From assembly GCF_024211255.1 (NCBI RefSeq), contig NZ_JAMLDY010000006.1:155889-219888 (forward strand): 64,000 nucleotides of DNA. The letters are read 5' to 3'. The position numbers were made by a program, and so were the translations under genes. A model generated the notes under the pieces. That model worked only from the letters and a program-made list of their open reading frames with translations. It searched no databases and was not told the DNA's origin. The DNA comes from Sphingomonas liriopis (GTDB taxonomy: Bacteria > Pseudomonadota > Alphaproteobacteria > Sphingomonadales > Sphingomonadaceae). Shown here piece after piece: positions 44,006 to 53,220 of this stretch. The stretch's first letter is position 1. Each line of letters begins with the position of its first letter.

Positions 44006-45157
44006 TTGAGCGACCTGACGATCACCGCCGTCACTACCAAGGCCGAGCGCAAGGCGTTCGTCGACCTGCCGTTCCGGCTGTACGAGGACGATCCCGCCTG
44101 GGTGCCGCCACTGAAGGGCGAAGCGCTGGGCCTCATCACGCCTGAGAAGAACGGCTGGTACAGCCATGCGAAAGCACAGCTTTTTCTGGCACGCGAGGGC
44201 GGGCGCGTCGTCGGGCGCATCTCCGCACATATCGACACGCTGGCGCTGACCATGCCCGCCGAACAGGGCTTCGGCCCGGGCGTCGGGCAATGGGGGTTGA
44301 TGGAGGCGGAGCGCGAGGAGGTGTTCGTCGCGCTGCTCGCCGAGGCGGAGGAATGGCTGCGGTCGCAGGGGATGACCAAGGCGCTGGGGCCGATCTCGCA
44401 GTCGATCTGGGAGGAGCCGGGGCTGCTGGTGCAGGGCCACGACCATGCGCCGACGATCATGATGGGCCACGCCAAGCCCGAATATCAGGGCTGGATCGAG
44501 CGTGCCGGCTATGCCGTGGTCAAGCAGCTGTTCACCTACGAACTCGACATCACCCAGGAATTCCCGCCGATCGTCAAGCGGATCATCAAGTCGGGCGAGA
44601 ACAACCCGCGGATCGTCGTGCGCGAGGTCGACAAGCGCAAGTTCGAGGAGGAGGCGGCGATCATCCTGTCGATCCTGAACGACGCGTGGAGCGACAATTG
44701 GGGCTTCGTGCCGCTCACCCCGCCGGAGATCAAGGACGTCGGCGTCAAGCTGAAGCCGATCGTGTTCAACGACCTGATCCGCATCGCCGAGCTGGACGGC
44801 AGGCCGGTGGCGTTCATGATTACGCTGCCCGACCTCAACGAGCCGTTGAAGCCACTCAACGGATCGCTGCTGCCGTTCGGCTGGGCGAAGCTGCTGCTAT
44901 GGCTGCGCGCGCCCAAGGTGCGGACGATGCGCGTGCCGCTGATGGGCGTCGTTAAGGAGCTGCAGGCGTCGCGGATGGCGAGCCAGCTCGCCTTCATGAT
45001 GATCGAATATATCCGCCGTGCGTCGGTGGAGCGCTATGGCGCGACGCGCGGCGAGATCGGCTGGATCCTGGAGGACAACCAGGGGATGCGATCGATCGCC
45101 GAGACGATCGATAGCCGGGTGAACAAGGTGTACAATGTCTATGAGAGGGGGCTGTAG
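44006..45157 (+). CDS. GNAT-like protein, about 380 residues
   Basis: A 383-residue protein with an N-terminal GNAT-like half: LPFRLYEDDPAWVPPLKGEA, AQLFLAREGGRVVGRISAHI and the conserved EEVFVALLAEAEEWLRSQGM with MTKALGPISQSIWEEPG. Similar long proteins are common in alphaproteobacteria and are sometimes labelled N-acetyltransferase or dATP pyrophosphohydrolase; neither activity is shown here. The C-terminal half repeats a related fold (AFMITLPDLNEPLKPLNGSL). The start is TTG at 44006, because AAAGGAGG (43990..43997) is well placed for it. A perfect hairpin lies upstream. Confidence 0.8.
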   Translation: MSDLTITAVTTKAERKAFVDLPFRLYEDDPAWVPPLKGEALGLITPEKNGWYSHAKAQLFLAREGGRVVGRISAHIDTLALTMPAEQGFGPGVGQWGLMEAEREEVFVALLAEAEEWLRSQGMTKALGPISQSIWEEPGLLVQGHDHAPTIMMGHAKPEYQGWIERAGYAVVKQLFTYELDITQEFPPIVKRIIKSGENNPRIVVREVDKRKFEEEAAIILSILNDAWSDNWGFVPLTPPEIKDVGVKLKPIVFNDLIRIAELDGRPVAFMITLPDLNEPLKPLNGSLLPFGWAKLLLWLRAPKVRTMRVPLMGVVKELQASRMASQLAFMMIEYIRRASVERYGATRGEIGWILEDNQGMRSIAETIDSRVNKVYNVYERGL

Positions 45158-45210
45158 GCGCTAGACGATCCTCTCGGGATGGGGAGGATTGCCATAACGC
45201 AGACCCACTC

Positions 45211-45297
45211 CCGTTCGCCCTGAGCCTGTCGAAGGGCTGGCTTCCACAGGCGTCCGGCTTGCGGAGAGCAGGGCTTCGACAGGCTCAGCCCGAACGG
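45211..45297. repeat. Palindromic repeat family E, copy 3
   Basis: Arms 45211..45236 (CGTTCGCCCTGAGCCTGTCG) and 45270..45297 (CTTCGACAGGCTCAGCCCGA) flank a 33-nt centre. It lies between convergent genes. Confidence 0.85.
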
Positions 45298-45317
45298 GTC
45301 GGGGTGCTGTCAGCCCG

Positions 45318-45671
45318 TCAGACCGTGAAGCTCTCGCCGCAGCCGCAGGCGCCCTTGGCGTTGGGGTTGTTGAACACGAAGCCGGCGGTGAAATCGTCCT
45401 CGACCCAGTCCATCGTCGAGCCGACGAGATAGAGGATCGACCCGCCGTCGACGAACAGCGTGCCGCCGGGCGTCTCGATCCGCTCGTCGAAGGACTTGGC
45501 CTCGGTGACATAGTCGACCGAATAGGCGAGGCCCGAACAGCCGCGCTTGGGCGTCGAGAGCTTGACGCCGATCGCCCCCTCCGGCGCACGCGCCATCAGG
45601 TCGGCGATGCGCGCGTCGGCGGAAGGCGTGAGGATCAGCGGTGCGGGGCGCTGGCGAAGGGTTGTGGCCAT
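45318..45671 (-). CDS. sufA: A-type Fe-S carrier protein (SufA/IscA/ErpA family)
   Basis: A 117-residue A-type carrier that accepts clusters from SufBCD and delivers them to apo-proteins. The three ligand cysteines are Cys45 (KRGCSGLAY), Cys109 and Cys111 (CGCGESF). The sequence GVKLSTPKRGCSG is family-typical. It is the last gene of the suf operon; the start ATG 45671 overlaps the stop of sufT as TGATG. A family E repeat follows the stop. Confidence 0.94.
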   Translation of the reverse strand: MATTLRQRPAPLILTPSADARIADLMARAPEGAIGVKLSTPKRGCSGLAYSVDYVTEAKSFDERIETPGGTLFVDGGSILYLVGSTMDWVEDDFTAGFVFNNPNAKGACGCGESFTV

Positions 45672-46129
45672 CAGAGCATTCCCAGTTCTAATTTGGCGTC
45701 GTCCGACATCTTCTGCGGGTCCCAGGGCGGGTCCCAGACGAGGTTGACGTCGGCGAAGGCGATGCCGGGCACCGCGGCGACGCGCATCTCGACCTCGGCG
45801 GGCATCGATTCGGCGACCGGGCAATGCGGCGTGGTGAGCGTCATCGTCACCACCGCCTGTCCCGTGTCCGCGACCTCGACGCCGTAGATCAGGCCGAGGT
45901 CGTAGATATTGACCGGGATTTCGGGATCGTAGATTTCCTTCAGCGCGTCGATCACCGCCTCGTACAGCGCGCCGCCGGGCTCGCCGGGGGCGTCGCCCTG
46001 CGGCTGTTGCTGGAGGAAGCCGGTCAGATAGTCGCGCTCGCGCGGGGCGGCATTGGCCGCGTCCTCGACGCGCGCCCGCGGTGGTGGCGTCACGGCGTCC
46101 ACTTCCTCAGACCGGATCGTATCGCTCAT
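45671..46129 (-). CDS. sufT: SUF-associated MIP18/DUF59 protein
   Basis: A 152-residue protein of the DUF59 (MIP18) family, usually called SufT. The core is LKEIYDPEIPVNIYDLGLIY, TLTTPHCPVAESMP and DVNLVWDPPWDPQKM. SufT-type proteins help Fe-S maturation under iron limitation. The first 45 residues are polar and low in complexity. It is coupled to sufS by a 4-nt overlap (ATGA) and to sufA by TGATG. The start ATG is 46129. Confidence 0.92.
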   Translation of the reverse strand: MSDTIRSEEVDAVTPPPRARVEDAANAAPRERDYLTGFLQQQPQGDAPGEPGGALYEAVIDALKEIYDPEIPVNIYDLGLIYGVEVADTGQAVVTMTLTTPHCPVAESMPAEVEMRVAAVPGIAFADVNLVWDPPWDPQKMSDDAKLELGML

Positions 46130-47334
46130 CCGAAAATCCTCGTTACTCTCTCGACGCCCTTGACCAGCGCCTCGATATCCTGCGGACCGTTGTAGACCGC
46201 GAAGCTCGCGCGTGCGGTCGCGTCGACGCCCAGCGCCTCCATCAGCGGCTGCGCGCAATGATGGCCGGCGCGGATCGCCACGCGGCCTTCGTCCAAGATG
46301 GTGCCGACGTCGTGCGGATGCACCCCCCGGACCTCGAAACTGACGATGCCGGCGCTATCCTCCGGGCCGAACAGGCGCACCGAGTTGAGCGACGACAGCG
46401 CCGCGCGCGCGTCGCGGACCAGCGCGGTCTCGTGCGCGTGGATGCGGTCGAGGCCGATTCCTTCGACGTAATCGATCGCCGCGGCAAGGCCGAGCGCGCC
46501 GACGATGTGCGGGGTCCCCGCCTCGAACCGGCCCGGCGGGGGGGCGTAGGTGGTGCGCGCGAACGTCACCCGGTCGATCATCGATCCGCCGCCCTGATAG
46601 GGAGGCATCTGCGACAGCAGGTCGCCACGGCCCCAGAGCACGCCGATGCCGGTAGGCCCGTAGAGCTTGTGGCCGGAGAAGACGTAGAAGTCGCAGCCGA
46701 TCTTGGTCACGTCCACGGCGATGCGGGGGACCGCCTGGCAGCCGTCGAGCAGGATCTTCGCACCGACATTGTGGGCGAGATCGGTGGCGCGCTTCGCGTC
46801 GAGCACCGAGCCGAGCACGTTGGAGACGTGGGCAAGCGCGACGAGCTTATGCTGCGGGGTTAGCATCCGCTCCATCGCGTCGAGATCGATGCGGTGGTCG
46901 GGGGTGAGCGGCAGGACGTCGATCGCGGCGCCGACGCGCTCCGCTGCCATCTGCCACGGCACGATATTGCTGTGATGCTCGAGCATCGACAGCAGGATAC
47001 GGTCGCCGGCCTTGAGCTGCGTCGCCGCCCAGCATTGCGCGACGAGGTTGATCCCCTCCGTCGCGCCGCGGACGAAGACGATCTCGTCGGGGGTGCCTGC
47101 GCCGATGAAGCGGGCGACCTTGGCGCGGGCGGCTTCGTACGCGACCGTCATGTCGGCGGAGCGCTGGTAGACGCCGCGGTGGACGGTGGCGTAGGTCTCG
47201 CCATAGGCGCGGGTGATCGCGTCGATCACGACTTGCGGCTTCTGCGCGGTCGCGGCGGTGTCGAGATACGCCCAGCCGTCCGGGATCGCCGGGAAGTCGG
47301 CGACGCGGTCGAGGGGGGATTCGAGGACGGTCAT
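46126..47334 (-). CDS. sufS: Cysteine desulfurase SufS (type II)
   Basis: SufS removes sulfur from cysteine using PLP and passes a persulfide to the scaffold. The 402-residue protein has VYQRSADMTVAYE, the PLP lysine Lys223 (FSGHKLYGPTG) and the catalytic Cys360 (RAGHHCAQPLME). SufE, its usual partner, is not in the window. It is separated from sufD by 148 nt holding a family H repeat and overlaps sufT by 4 nt. The ATG at 47334 gives a complete N-terminus. Confidence 0.95.
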   Translation of the reverse strand: MTVLESPLDRVADFPAIPDGWAYLDTAATAQKPQVVIDAITRAYGETYATVHRGVYQRSADMTVAYEAARAKVARFIGAGTPDEIVFVRGATEGINLVAQCWAATQLKAGDRILLSMLEHHSNIVPWQMAAERVGAAIDVLPLTPDHRIDLDAMERMLTPQHKLVALAHVSNVLGSVLDAKRATDLAHNVGAKILLDGCQAVPRIAVDVTKIGCDFYVFSGHKLYGPTGIGVLWGRGDLLSQMPPYQGGGSMIDRVTFARTTYAPPPGRFEAGTPHIVGALGLAAAIDYVEGIGLDRIHAHETALVRDARAALSSLNSVRLFGPEDSAGIVSFEVRGVHPHDVGTILDEGRVAIRAGHHCAQPLMEALGVDATARASFAVYNGPQDIEALVKGVERVTRIFG

Positions 47335-47340
47335 ACCCGC

Positions 47341-47472
47341 TCCTCCCCGGTACGGGGAGGGGGACCGCGACGCGCAGCGGCGTGGTGGAGGGGGGCTTCC
47401 CCAAACGATACCGCCTGTGGAGCCCCCCCTCCGTCAGCCTGCGGCTGCCACCTCCCCGTGCCGGGGAGGATT
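47341..47472. repeat. Palindromic repeat family H, between sufD and sufS
   Basis: The left arm begins TCCTCCCCGGTACGGGGAGG; the right arm ends CCTCCCCGTGCCGGGGAGGA, with paired GGAGGGGGGCTTCC/GGAGCCCCCCC inner parts. It covers the whole gap between the two genes. A related single arm is at 61191..61252. Confidence 0.85.
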
Positions 47473-47482
47473 TGGGTTGGGA

Positions 47483-48556
47483 TCACAGCGTGTGCTCCAG
47501 CCATGCGTCCGCATCGGCGGCGAACGTGTCGCGGATCGTCTCGTCGGCGATACGGTCGAGCGCGTCCGCGACGAACGCACGCGTCAGCAGCGCCTTGGCA
47601 CGCGCTGCGGGGATGCCGCGGCTCTGCATGTAGAAGAGCGCGCGGGCGTCGAGTTCGCCGACCGTCGCGCCATGCGCGCATTTGACGTCGTCGGCGAAGA
47701 TCTCGAGCTCGGGCTTGAGGTTCACCGTCGCGGTGCGCTGGAGCAGCAGGCCGCGCAGCGACTGTTCGCCGTCGGTCTTCTGCGCGTCGCGCGCGACCTC
47801 GACCGCGGCGGCGAGGCTGACCGTCGAGCGATCCGCGGCGACCGCGCGCCAGAGCTGGTGCGACTGGCCGTTGGGCCGTGCGTGGCGGACACGGACGGCG
47901 CATTCCTGGCGCTGGTCGTCGCGGGTGAGCAGCGCGCCGCCGAGCTCGGCATAGGCGCCGTCGCCATTCAACGTCAGCGCCGCGTCGAGCCGGGTGCCCG
48001 CCGTGGTGGCGCCGAGCGCGACCGACACGAAGCTGGCGGCTTCGGATATTGCCACCTCGTCGCGGGTCGAGACGAAGCCGGCGTCCTGCACGATGCGGAC
48101 GGCGCGCATGACGCGGGCACCCTGCCCCAGTTCGAAGCGGGTCAGCGTGTTGGTCCAGCCGGCGCCGGTGAAGCTCTCGACCAGCGTCAACACGGCGTCC
48201 TTGCCGAGCGTGATGACGAGCGGCGTGTGGCTGTCCTCGCCGGCGTTAACGCGGGCGATCTCGATCGTCGTGACGCTGCGCGGGGCGAGCGCGATCACGT
48301 GCCCCTGCCCTGCGGCGTAGCGGGCGAGCGCGTGGTCGCTGGTTACCGTCGTGGGGGTGATGGTGAGGTCGGCGGGGCGGCTGAAGTCCGGATCGAGATA
48401 GCCGTCGACGAACACCAGTCTCGCCGCGTCGGGCAGGATCGCGTCGGGTACTGCCGCCGATCGGGGCGTCAGCGTGCGGGCGGCTTGCAGCGCGGGCATG
48501 TCGGCCCAGCGGAAGGCTTCCTCGCGGGTGGTCGGCAATTCGAGGACGGCGGTCAT
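47483..48556 (-). CDS. sufD: Fe-S assembly scaffold subunit SufD
   Basis: SufD forms the SufBC2D scaffold with SufB and SufC. The 357-residue protein has the beta-helix core, and its C-terminal part contains AHGATVGELDARALFYMQSR and GIPAARAKALLTRAFVADAL, the family-diagnostic region (the conserved His is in CAHGATVG). The N-terminal half is poorly conserved, as is usual. It lies 310 nt downstream of sufC, separated by a family F repeat, and 148 nt before sufS. The ATG at 48556 follows the repeat closely. Confidence 0.92.
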   Translation of the reverse strand: MTAVLELPTTREEAFRWADMPALQAARTLTPRSAAVPDAILPDAARLVFVDGYLDPDFSRPADLTITPTTVTSDHALARYAAGQGHVIALAPRSVTTIEIARVNAGEDSHTPLVITLGKDAVLTLVESFTGAGWTNTLTRFELGQGARVMRAVRIVQDAGFVSTRDEVAISEAASFVSVALGATTAGTRLDAALTLNGDGAYAELGGALLTRDDQRQECAVRVRHARPNGQSHQLWRAVAADRSTVSLAAAVEVARDAQKTDGEQSLRGLLLQRTATVNLKPELEIFADDVKCAHGATVGELDARALFYMQSRGIPAARAKALLTRAFVADALDRIADETIRDTFAADADAWLEHTL

Positions 48557-48577
48557 GCGGCGGCTCGTTGATTGGAT

Positions 48578-48859
48578 TCACGCGAAGGCGCGAAGACGCA
48601 AAGAGAAGAAGGGTTTTGTTCGCGCGGAGGCGCGGAGGCGCGGAGAAGAAGAGGAGAAGGTGTGATGGCGCCTGCGGCGCGGGTTTTCTTTGCGCGCGTC
48701 AGCGCTTTCTCTCGACGATCGGCGATGATGGACGGGAGCATGCCTCCCGCCACGCACTCTCCGCGCCTCCGCGCCTCCGCGTGAACAAAAACCTTCTCGA
48801 TCATGCCCCGCGGCACACCAAGCGACCAACCCTCTTCGCGCCTTCGCGCCTTCGCGTGA
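48578..48859. repeat. Palindromic repeat family F, copy 2, between sufC and sufD
   Basis: The left arm 48578..48648 contains GGGTTTTGTTCGCGCGGAGG; the right arm (48758..48859) contains CCGCGTGAACAAAAACC and TTCGCGCCTTCGCG. The element occupies the whole 48557..48866 gap. No gene is seen. Confidence 0.85.
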
Positions 48860-48866
48860 AAACCGA

Positions 48867-49613
48867 TCACGCCGTCACCCCCGCATAGCCCTCGCGCTCC
48901 AGTTCGTGCGCGAGGTCCGCCCCGCCCGAACGGACGATACGCCCATCGGCAAGGACGTGGACGACGTCGGGCTGCACGTAGTCGAGCAGGCGCTGGTAGT
49001 GCGTGATGAGCAGCACCGCCTTGTCGGGCGCGCGCATGATGCGGTTGATGCCGTCGCCGACGATGCGCAGCGCGTCGATGTCGAGGCCGCTGTCGGTTTC
49101 GTCGAGGATCGCGAACTTCGGGTTGACGACGCCCATCTGGACCATCTCGTTGCGCTTCTTCTCCCCGCCCGAGAAGCCGACGTTGACCGGACGCTTGAGC
49201 ATCTCGGCATCCATGTCGAGCTTGCGCGCCTCCTCGCGAGCGATTTTCAGGAATTCGGCGCCGGACAGCGGCTTCTCGCCACGCGTGCCGCGCTGGGCGT
49301 TCAAGGCCTCGCGCAGGAACTGGACGTTGCTGACGCCGGGGATTTCGACCGGATACTGAAAGCCGAGGAACACGCCCGCCGCGGCACGCTCGTTCGGCGC
49401 CAACTCGAGCAGGTCCTGCCCGTCGAAGGTGATCGAGCCTTCGGTCACCTCGTAACCGGGCCGCCCGCCGAGGACGTAGCCGAGCGTCGACTTGCCCGCG
49501 CCGTTGGGGCCCATGATCGCGTGGATCTCGCCGGCGTTGACGGTGAGGGTGAGCCCCTTGAGGATCGGCTTGCCGTCGATTTCGGCGTGGAGGTTTTCAA
49601 TCTTGAGCAACAC
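48867..49613 (-). CDS. sufC: Fe-S assembly ATPase SufC
   Basis: The ABC ATPase of the SUF scaffold. The 248-residue protein has Walker A GPNGAGKST (residues 35-43), the ABC signature FSGGEKKRNEM, Walker B with FAILDETDSGLDIDALRIV and VLLITHYQRLLDY. It starts 3 nt after the DUF2158 gene, so it is likely translated with it. The ATG at 49613 gives the standard N-terminus MLLKIENLHAEIDGK. Confidence 0.96.
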   Translation of the reverse strand: MLLKIENLHAEIDGKPILKGLTLTVNAGEIHAIMGPNGAGKSTLGYVLGGRPGYEVTEGSITFDGQDLLELAPNERAAAGVFLGFQYPVEIPGVSNVQFLREALNAQRGTRGEKPLSGAEFLKIAREEARKLDMDAEMLKRPVNVGFSGGEKKRNEMVQMGVVNPKFAILDETDSGLDIDALRIVGDGINRIMRAPDKAVLLITHYQRLLDYVQPDVVHVLADGRIVRSGGADLAHELEREGYAGVTA

Positions 49614-49616
49614 AGA

Positions 49617-49787
49617 TCACCCGAAAGAGACGGAGTATTTTTCCAAGACGACAGGATTGAAGCCCTGACTCTCAATCTTTTTTCCATTGGCCCAAACGCA
49701 CCAAACACCATTCTCGTCCACAGTCTCCACCGTCATCGGATCACTGCCAGACTTAAGAACGACCACATCTCCAGGTGAAAATTCCAT
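49617..49787 (-). CDS. DUF2158 small protein inside the suf operon
   Basis: A 56-residue protein matching DUF2158 (YodC-type): FSPGDVVVLKSGSDPMTVET and WCVWANGKKIESQGFNP form a single small beta-barrel. Its composition is clearly less GC-rich than the surrounding suf genes, which suggests a later arrival. It starts 30 nt past a family A repeat and ends 3 nt before sufC. No known role in Fe-S assembly exists for this family. ATG at 49787 is preceded by GGATAAT-like sequence and a weak ribosome site. Confidence 0.85.
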   Translation of the reverse strand: MEFSPGDVVVLKSGSDPMTVETVDENGVWCVWANGKKIESQGFNPVVLEKYSVSFG

Positions 49788-49817
49788 GATATTATCCTTT
49801 GATCGCAACAAAGCCCC

Positions 49818-49908
49818 CGTCACCCCGGGCTTGTTCCGGGGTCCACTCCTCCGCTCGCGAAGGCTGCCGTTGTTGCACGGTGGATGCCGGAACAAGTCCG
49901 GCATGACG
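49818..49908. repeat. Palindromic repeat family A, copy 7 (shortened, covarying arm)
   Basis: Arms 49818..49846 and 49880..49908. In the right arm the hairpin reads ATGCCGGA / TCCGGCAT instead of ACCCCGGA / TCCGGGGT, with matched changes on both sides. It lies just past the 3' end of sufB. Confidence 0.85.
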
Positions 49909-49919
49909 GGGGAAGTGGG

Positions 49920-51404
<1,485 letters not shown>

Positions 51405-51406
51405 GG

Positions 51407-51874
51407 TTACACCTGTTCGCCCAAAGGAGCGGGAATGGGATCGTGAGTCGGGATGGGCGCTCGCGACAAACGGGCGAGCGAGACGCCAGCGAGCGCACCG
51501 CGCACCGCCTCGTTGACGACGCCCCAGTGCGGGCGAACCTGGCAATTGCCCTCGATGGCGCAATCGTGGCGGCTGCCCTCGACGCAGGAGGTCATCTGGA
51601 TCGGGCCTTCGACCGCCTCGATGATGTCGGCGAGGCTGATCGCCGCGGCGGGGCGGGCAAGACGGAAGCCGCCGCCGGTGCCGCGCGCGCTCTCGATCAG
51701 GCCGGCCGACGAGAGGCGGCTGACCAGCTTCTGCGCGGTGGGCAGCGGCACGCCAGTCTCCTCGGCGAGCAGCGTCGCATTGAGCCGCGCAGCACCGCCG
51801 CAATGGCGCGCGGCGGCGGACATCATGACGACCGCATAATCGGCTAGGCTGCTGAGGCGCATCGGCTCCGACAT
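51407..51874 (-). CDS. Rrf2-family regulator of the suf operon
   Basis: A 155-residue Rrf2/IscR-type regulator (SUF system Fe-S regulator). An N-terminal winged helix ([39 protein letters not shown]) is followed by three cysteines, Cys97, Cys105 and Cys111 (C-x7-C-x5-C), that would bind an Fe-S cluster and report cluster status. It opens the suf operon. ATG 51874 is used; ATG 51862 (MRLSSLADY) is a possible alternative, since many relatives start there. A perfect inverted repeat 22 nt upstream is a likely operator. Confidence 0.92.
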   Translation of the reverse strand: MSEPMRLSSLADYAVVMMSAAARHCGGAARLNATLLAEETGVPLPTAQKLVSRLSSAGLIESARGTGGGFRLARPAAAISLADIIEAVEGPIQMTSCVEGSRHDCAIEGNCQVRPHWGVVNEAVRGALAGVSLARLSRAPIPTHDPIPAPLGEQV

Positions 51875-51895
51875 GGTTGTTGCGAGCAATTCGCA

Positions 51896-51918
51896 AATCG
51901 GATCAAATCGATCCGATT
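51896..51918. promoter_or_regulatory. Candidate operator of the suf operon
   Basis: AATCGGATC (51896..51904), five bases, GATCCGATT (51910..51918) is a perfect 9-bp inverted repeat ending 21 nt before the regulator start codon. Its position fits autoregulation by the Rrf2 protein; the identity of the binder is inferred. Confidence 0.6.
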
Positions 51919-51977
51919 GCCAGATAGGGTTTTGTGCGCTGCGGTCAAGCGGGGATGGGTGATGTGTGCCCCCCTCC

Positions 51978-52080
51978 CGTCATCCCGGCGAACGCCGGGA
52001 CCCATGGATACGATCGGCAAGCGAAGGCACCTATCAGCAGCCGCGTGCGTCCATGGGTCCCGGCGTTCGCCGGGATGACG
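51978..52080. repeat. Palindromic repeat family B, copy 3
   Basis: Arms 51978..52008 and 52050..52080 match the family closely (CGTCATCCCGGCGAACGCCG start). It lies between the divergent suf operon and pyrD, unlike family A, which avoids such gaps. Confidence 0.88.
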
Positions 52081-52152
52081 GTTGCATGGGATGACGGTTG
52101 TCGGTGTGCCGCGCTTTGACCTCTGCCCCTCGCAATGCGATGGGCACCACCC

Positions 52153-53181
52153 ATGTCCTACGCCCTGCGCCCGCTGCTCTTCGCTCTCGATGCCGAACGT
52201 GCGCATGCGCTGACGCTCAAGGCGCTGGCGATGCGGGCGAAGCTGCCCTCGCCCGCCGCGACGACCAATCCGCGGCTGGCCACGCGGATCGGCGGGCTGA
52301 ACTTCGCCAATCCGCTGGGCGTGGCGGCAGGGCTCGACAAGGATGGGACCGCGATCGAGGGGTTGTTCGGGCTGGGCTTCGGGGCGGTGGAGATCGGGAC
52401 GCTTACCCCCCTGCCCCAGGCGGGCAATCCGAAGCCGCGGCTGTTCCGGCTGGTCGCCGATCGCGCGGTGGTCAACCGGATGGGGTTCAACAACGGCGGG
52501 CTGGAGGCGGGGCTCGCCCGTGCGCGCGTCGCCCAGCGCGGCAACGGGCGACTGGGAATCAACGTCGGGGCCAACAAGGATGCGGCCGACCGCGTCGCCG
52601 ATTATGTCGCGGGGGTCTCCGCCGCGGCACCGATCGCGGATTATGTGACGATCAACATCTCCTCGCCCAATACGCCGGGCCTGCGCGACCTGCAGCATGG
52701 CGCGGCATTGGACGAGTTGCTGGCGGCCTGCACCGCAGCGCGGGGGAGCACGCCGCTGTTCCTCAAGATCGCGCCCGATCTCGATACTGCTGCGATCGAC
52801 GGGATCGTGCGCGCGGCGATCGATCATCGGCTCGACGCGCTTATCATGGGCAATACGACCGTCTCGCGGCCGCCGCTGCGCTCGCCGCAGGGGAGCGAGA
52901 CCGGCGGGCTGTCGGGGGCGCCGCTCGCGCCGCTCGCGCGGCAGCGGCTCGCCGATGTGCGTAGTGCCTCGGGCGGCGGCATCGCGCTGGTCGCCGCGGG
53001 GGGGATCGACAGCGGTGCGGAGGCCTATGCGCGCATCCGGGCGGGGGCGAGCCTCGTCCAGCTCTATTCGGCTTTGGTGTTCGAGGGGCCGGGGCTGGCG
53101 CGGCGCATCCTCGCCGATCTCGACGCGGCGCTGACGCGCGATGGCTTCGCCAACGTCACGGAAGCCGTAGCGGCGGGATAA
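52153..53181 (+). CDS. pyrD: Dihydroorotate dehydrogenase (quinone), class 2
   Basis: PyrD oxidises dihydroorotate to orotate in pyrimidine synthesis, passing electrons to quinone at the membrane. The 342-residue protein starts with a class-2 membrane-associated helix (YALRPLLFALDAERAHALTL), then has NPLGVAAGLDKDGTAIEGLF, the FMN/substrate region NRMGFNNGG, catalytic Ser in VTINISSPNTPGLRDLQ and KIAPDLD. FMN contacts include GNTTVSRPPL and AAGGIDSGAEAYARIRAGA. ATG 52153 is preferred to 52135, as the helix begins there. It is divergent from the suf operon. Confidence 0.96.
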   Translation: MSYALRPLLFALDAERAHALTLKALAMRAKLPSPAATTNPRLATRIGGLNFANPLGVAAGLDKDGTAIEGLFGLGFGAVEIGTLTPLPQAGNPKPRLFRLVADRAVVNRMGFNNGGLEAGLARARVAQRGNGRLGINVGANKDAADRVADYVAGVSAAAPIADYVTINISSPNTPGLRDLQHGAALDELLAACTAARGSTPLFLKIAPDLDTAAIDGIVRAAIDHRLDALIMGNTTVSRPPLRSPQGSETGGLSGAPLAPLARQRLADVRSASGGGIALVAAGGIDSGAEAYARIRAGASLVQLYSALVFEGPGLARRILADLDAALTRDGFANVTEAVAAG

Positions 53182-53220
53182 ATCTTGCCCTCGGCGGACC
53201 AGCCGTTAGGCTCGCCGGCG

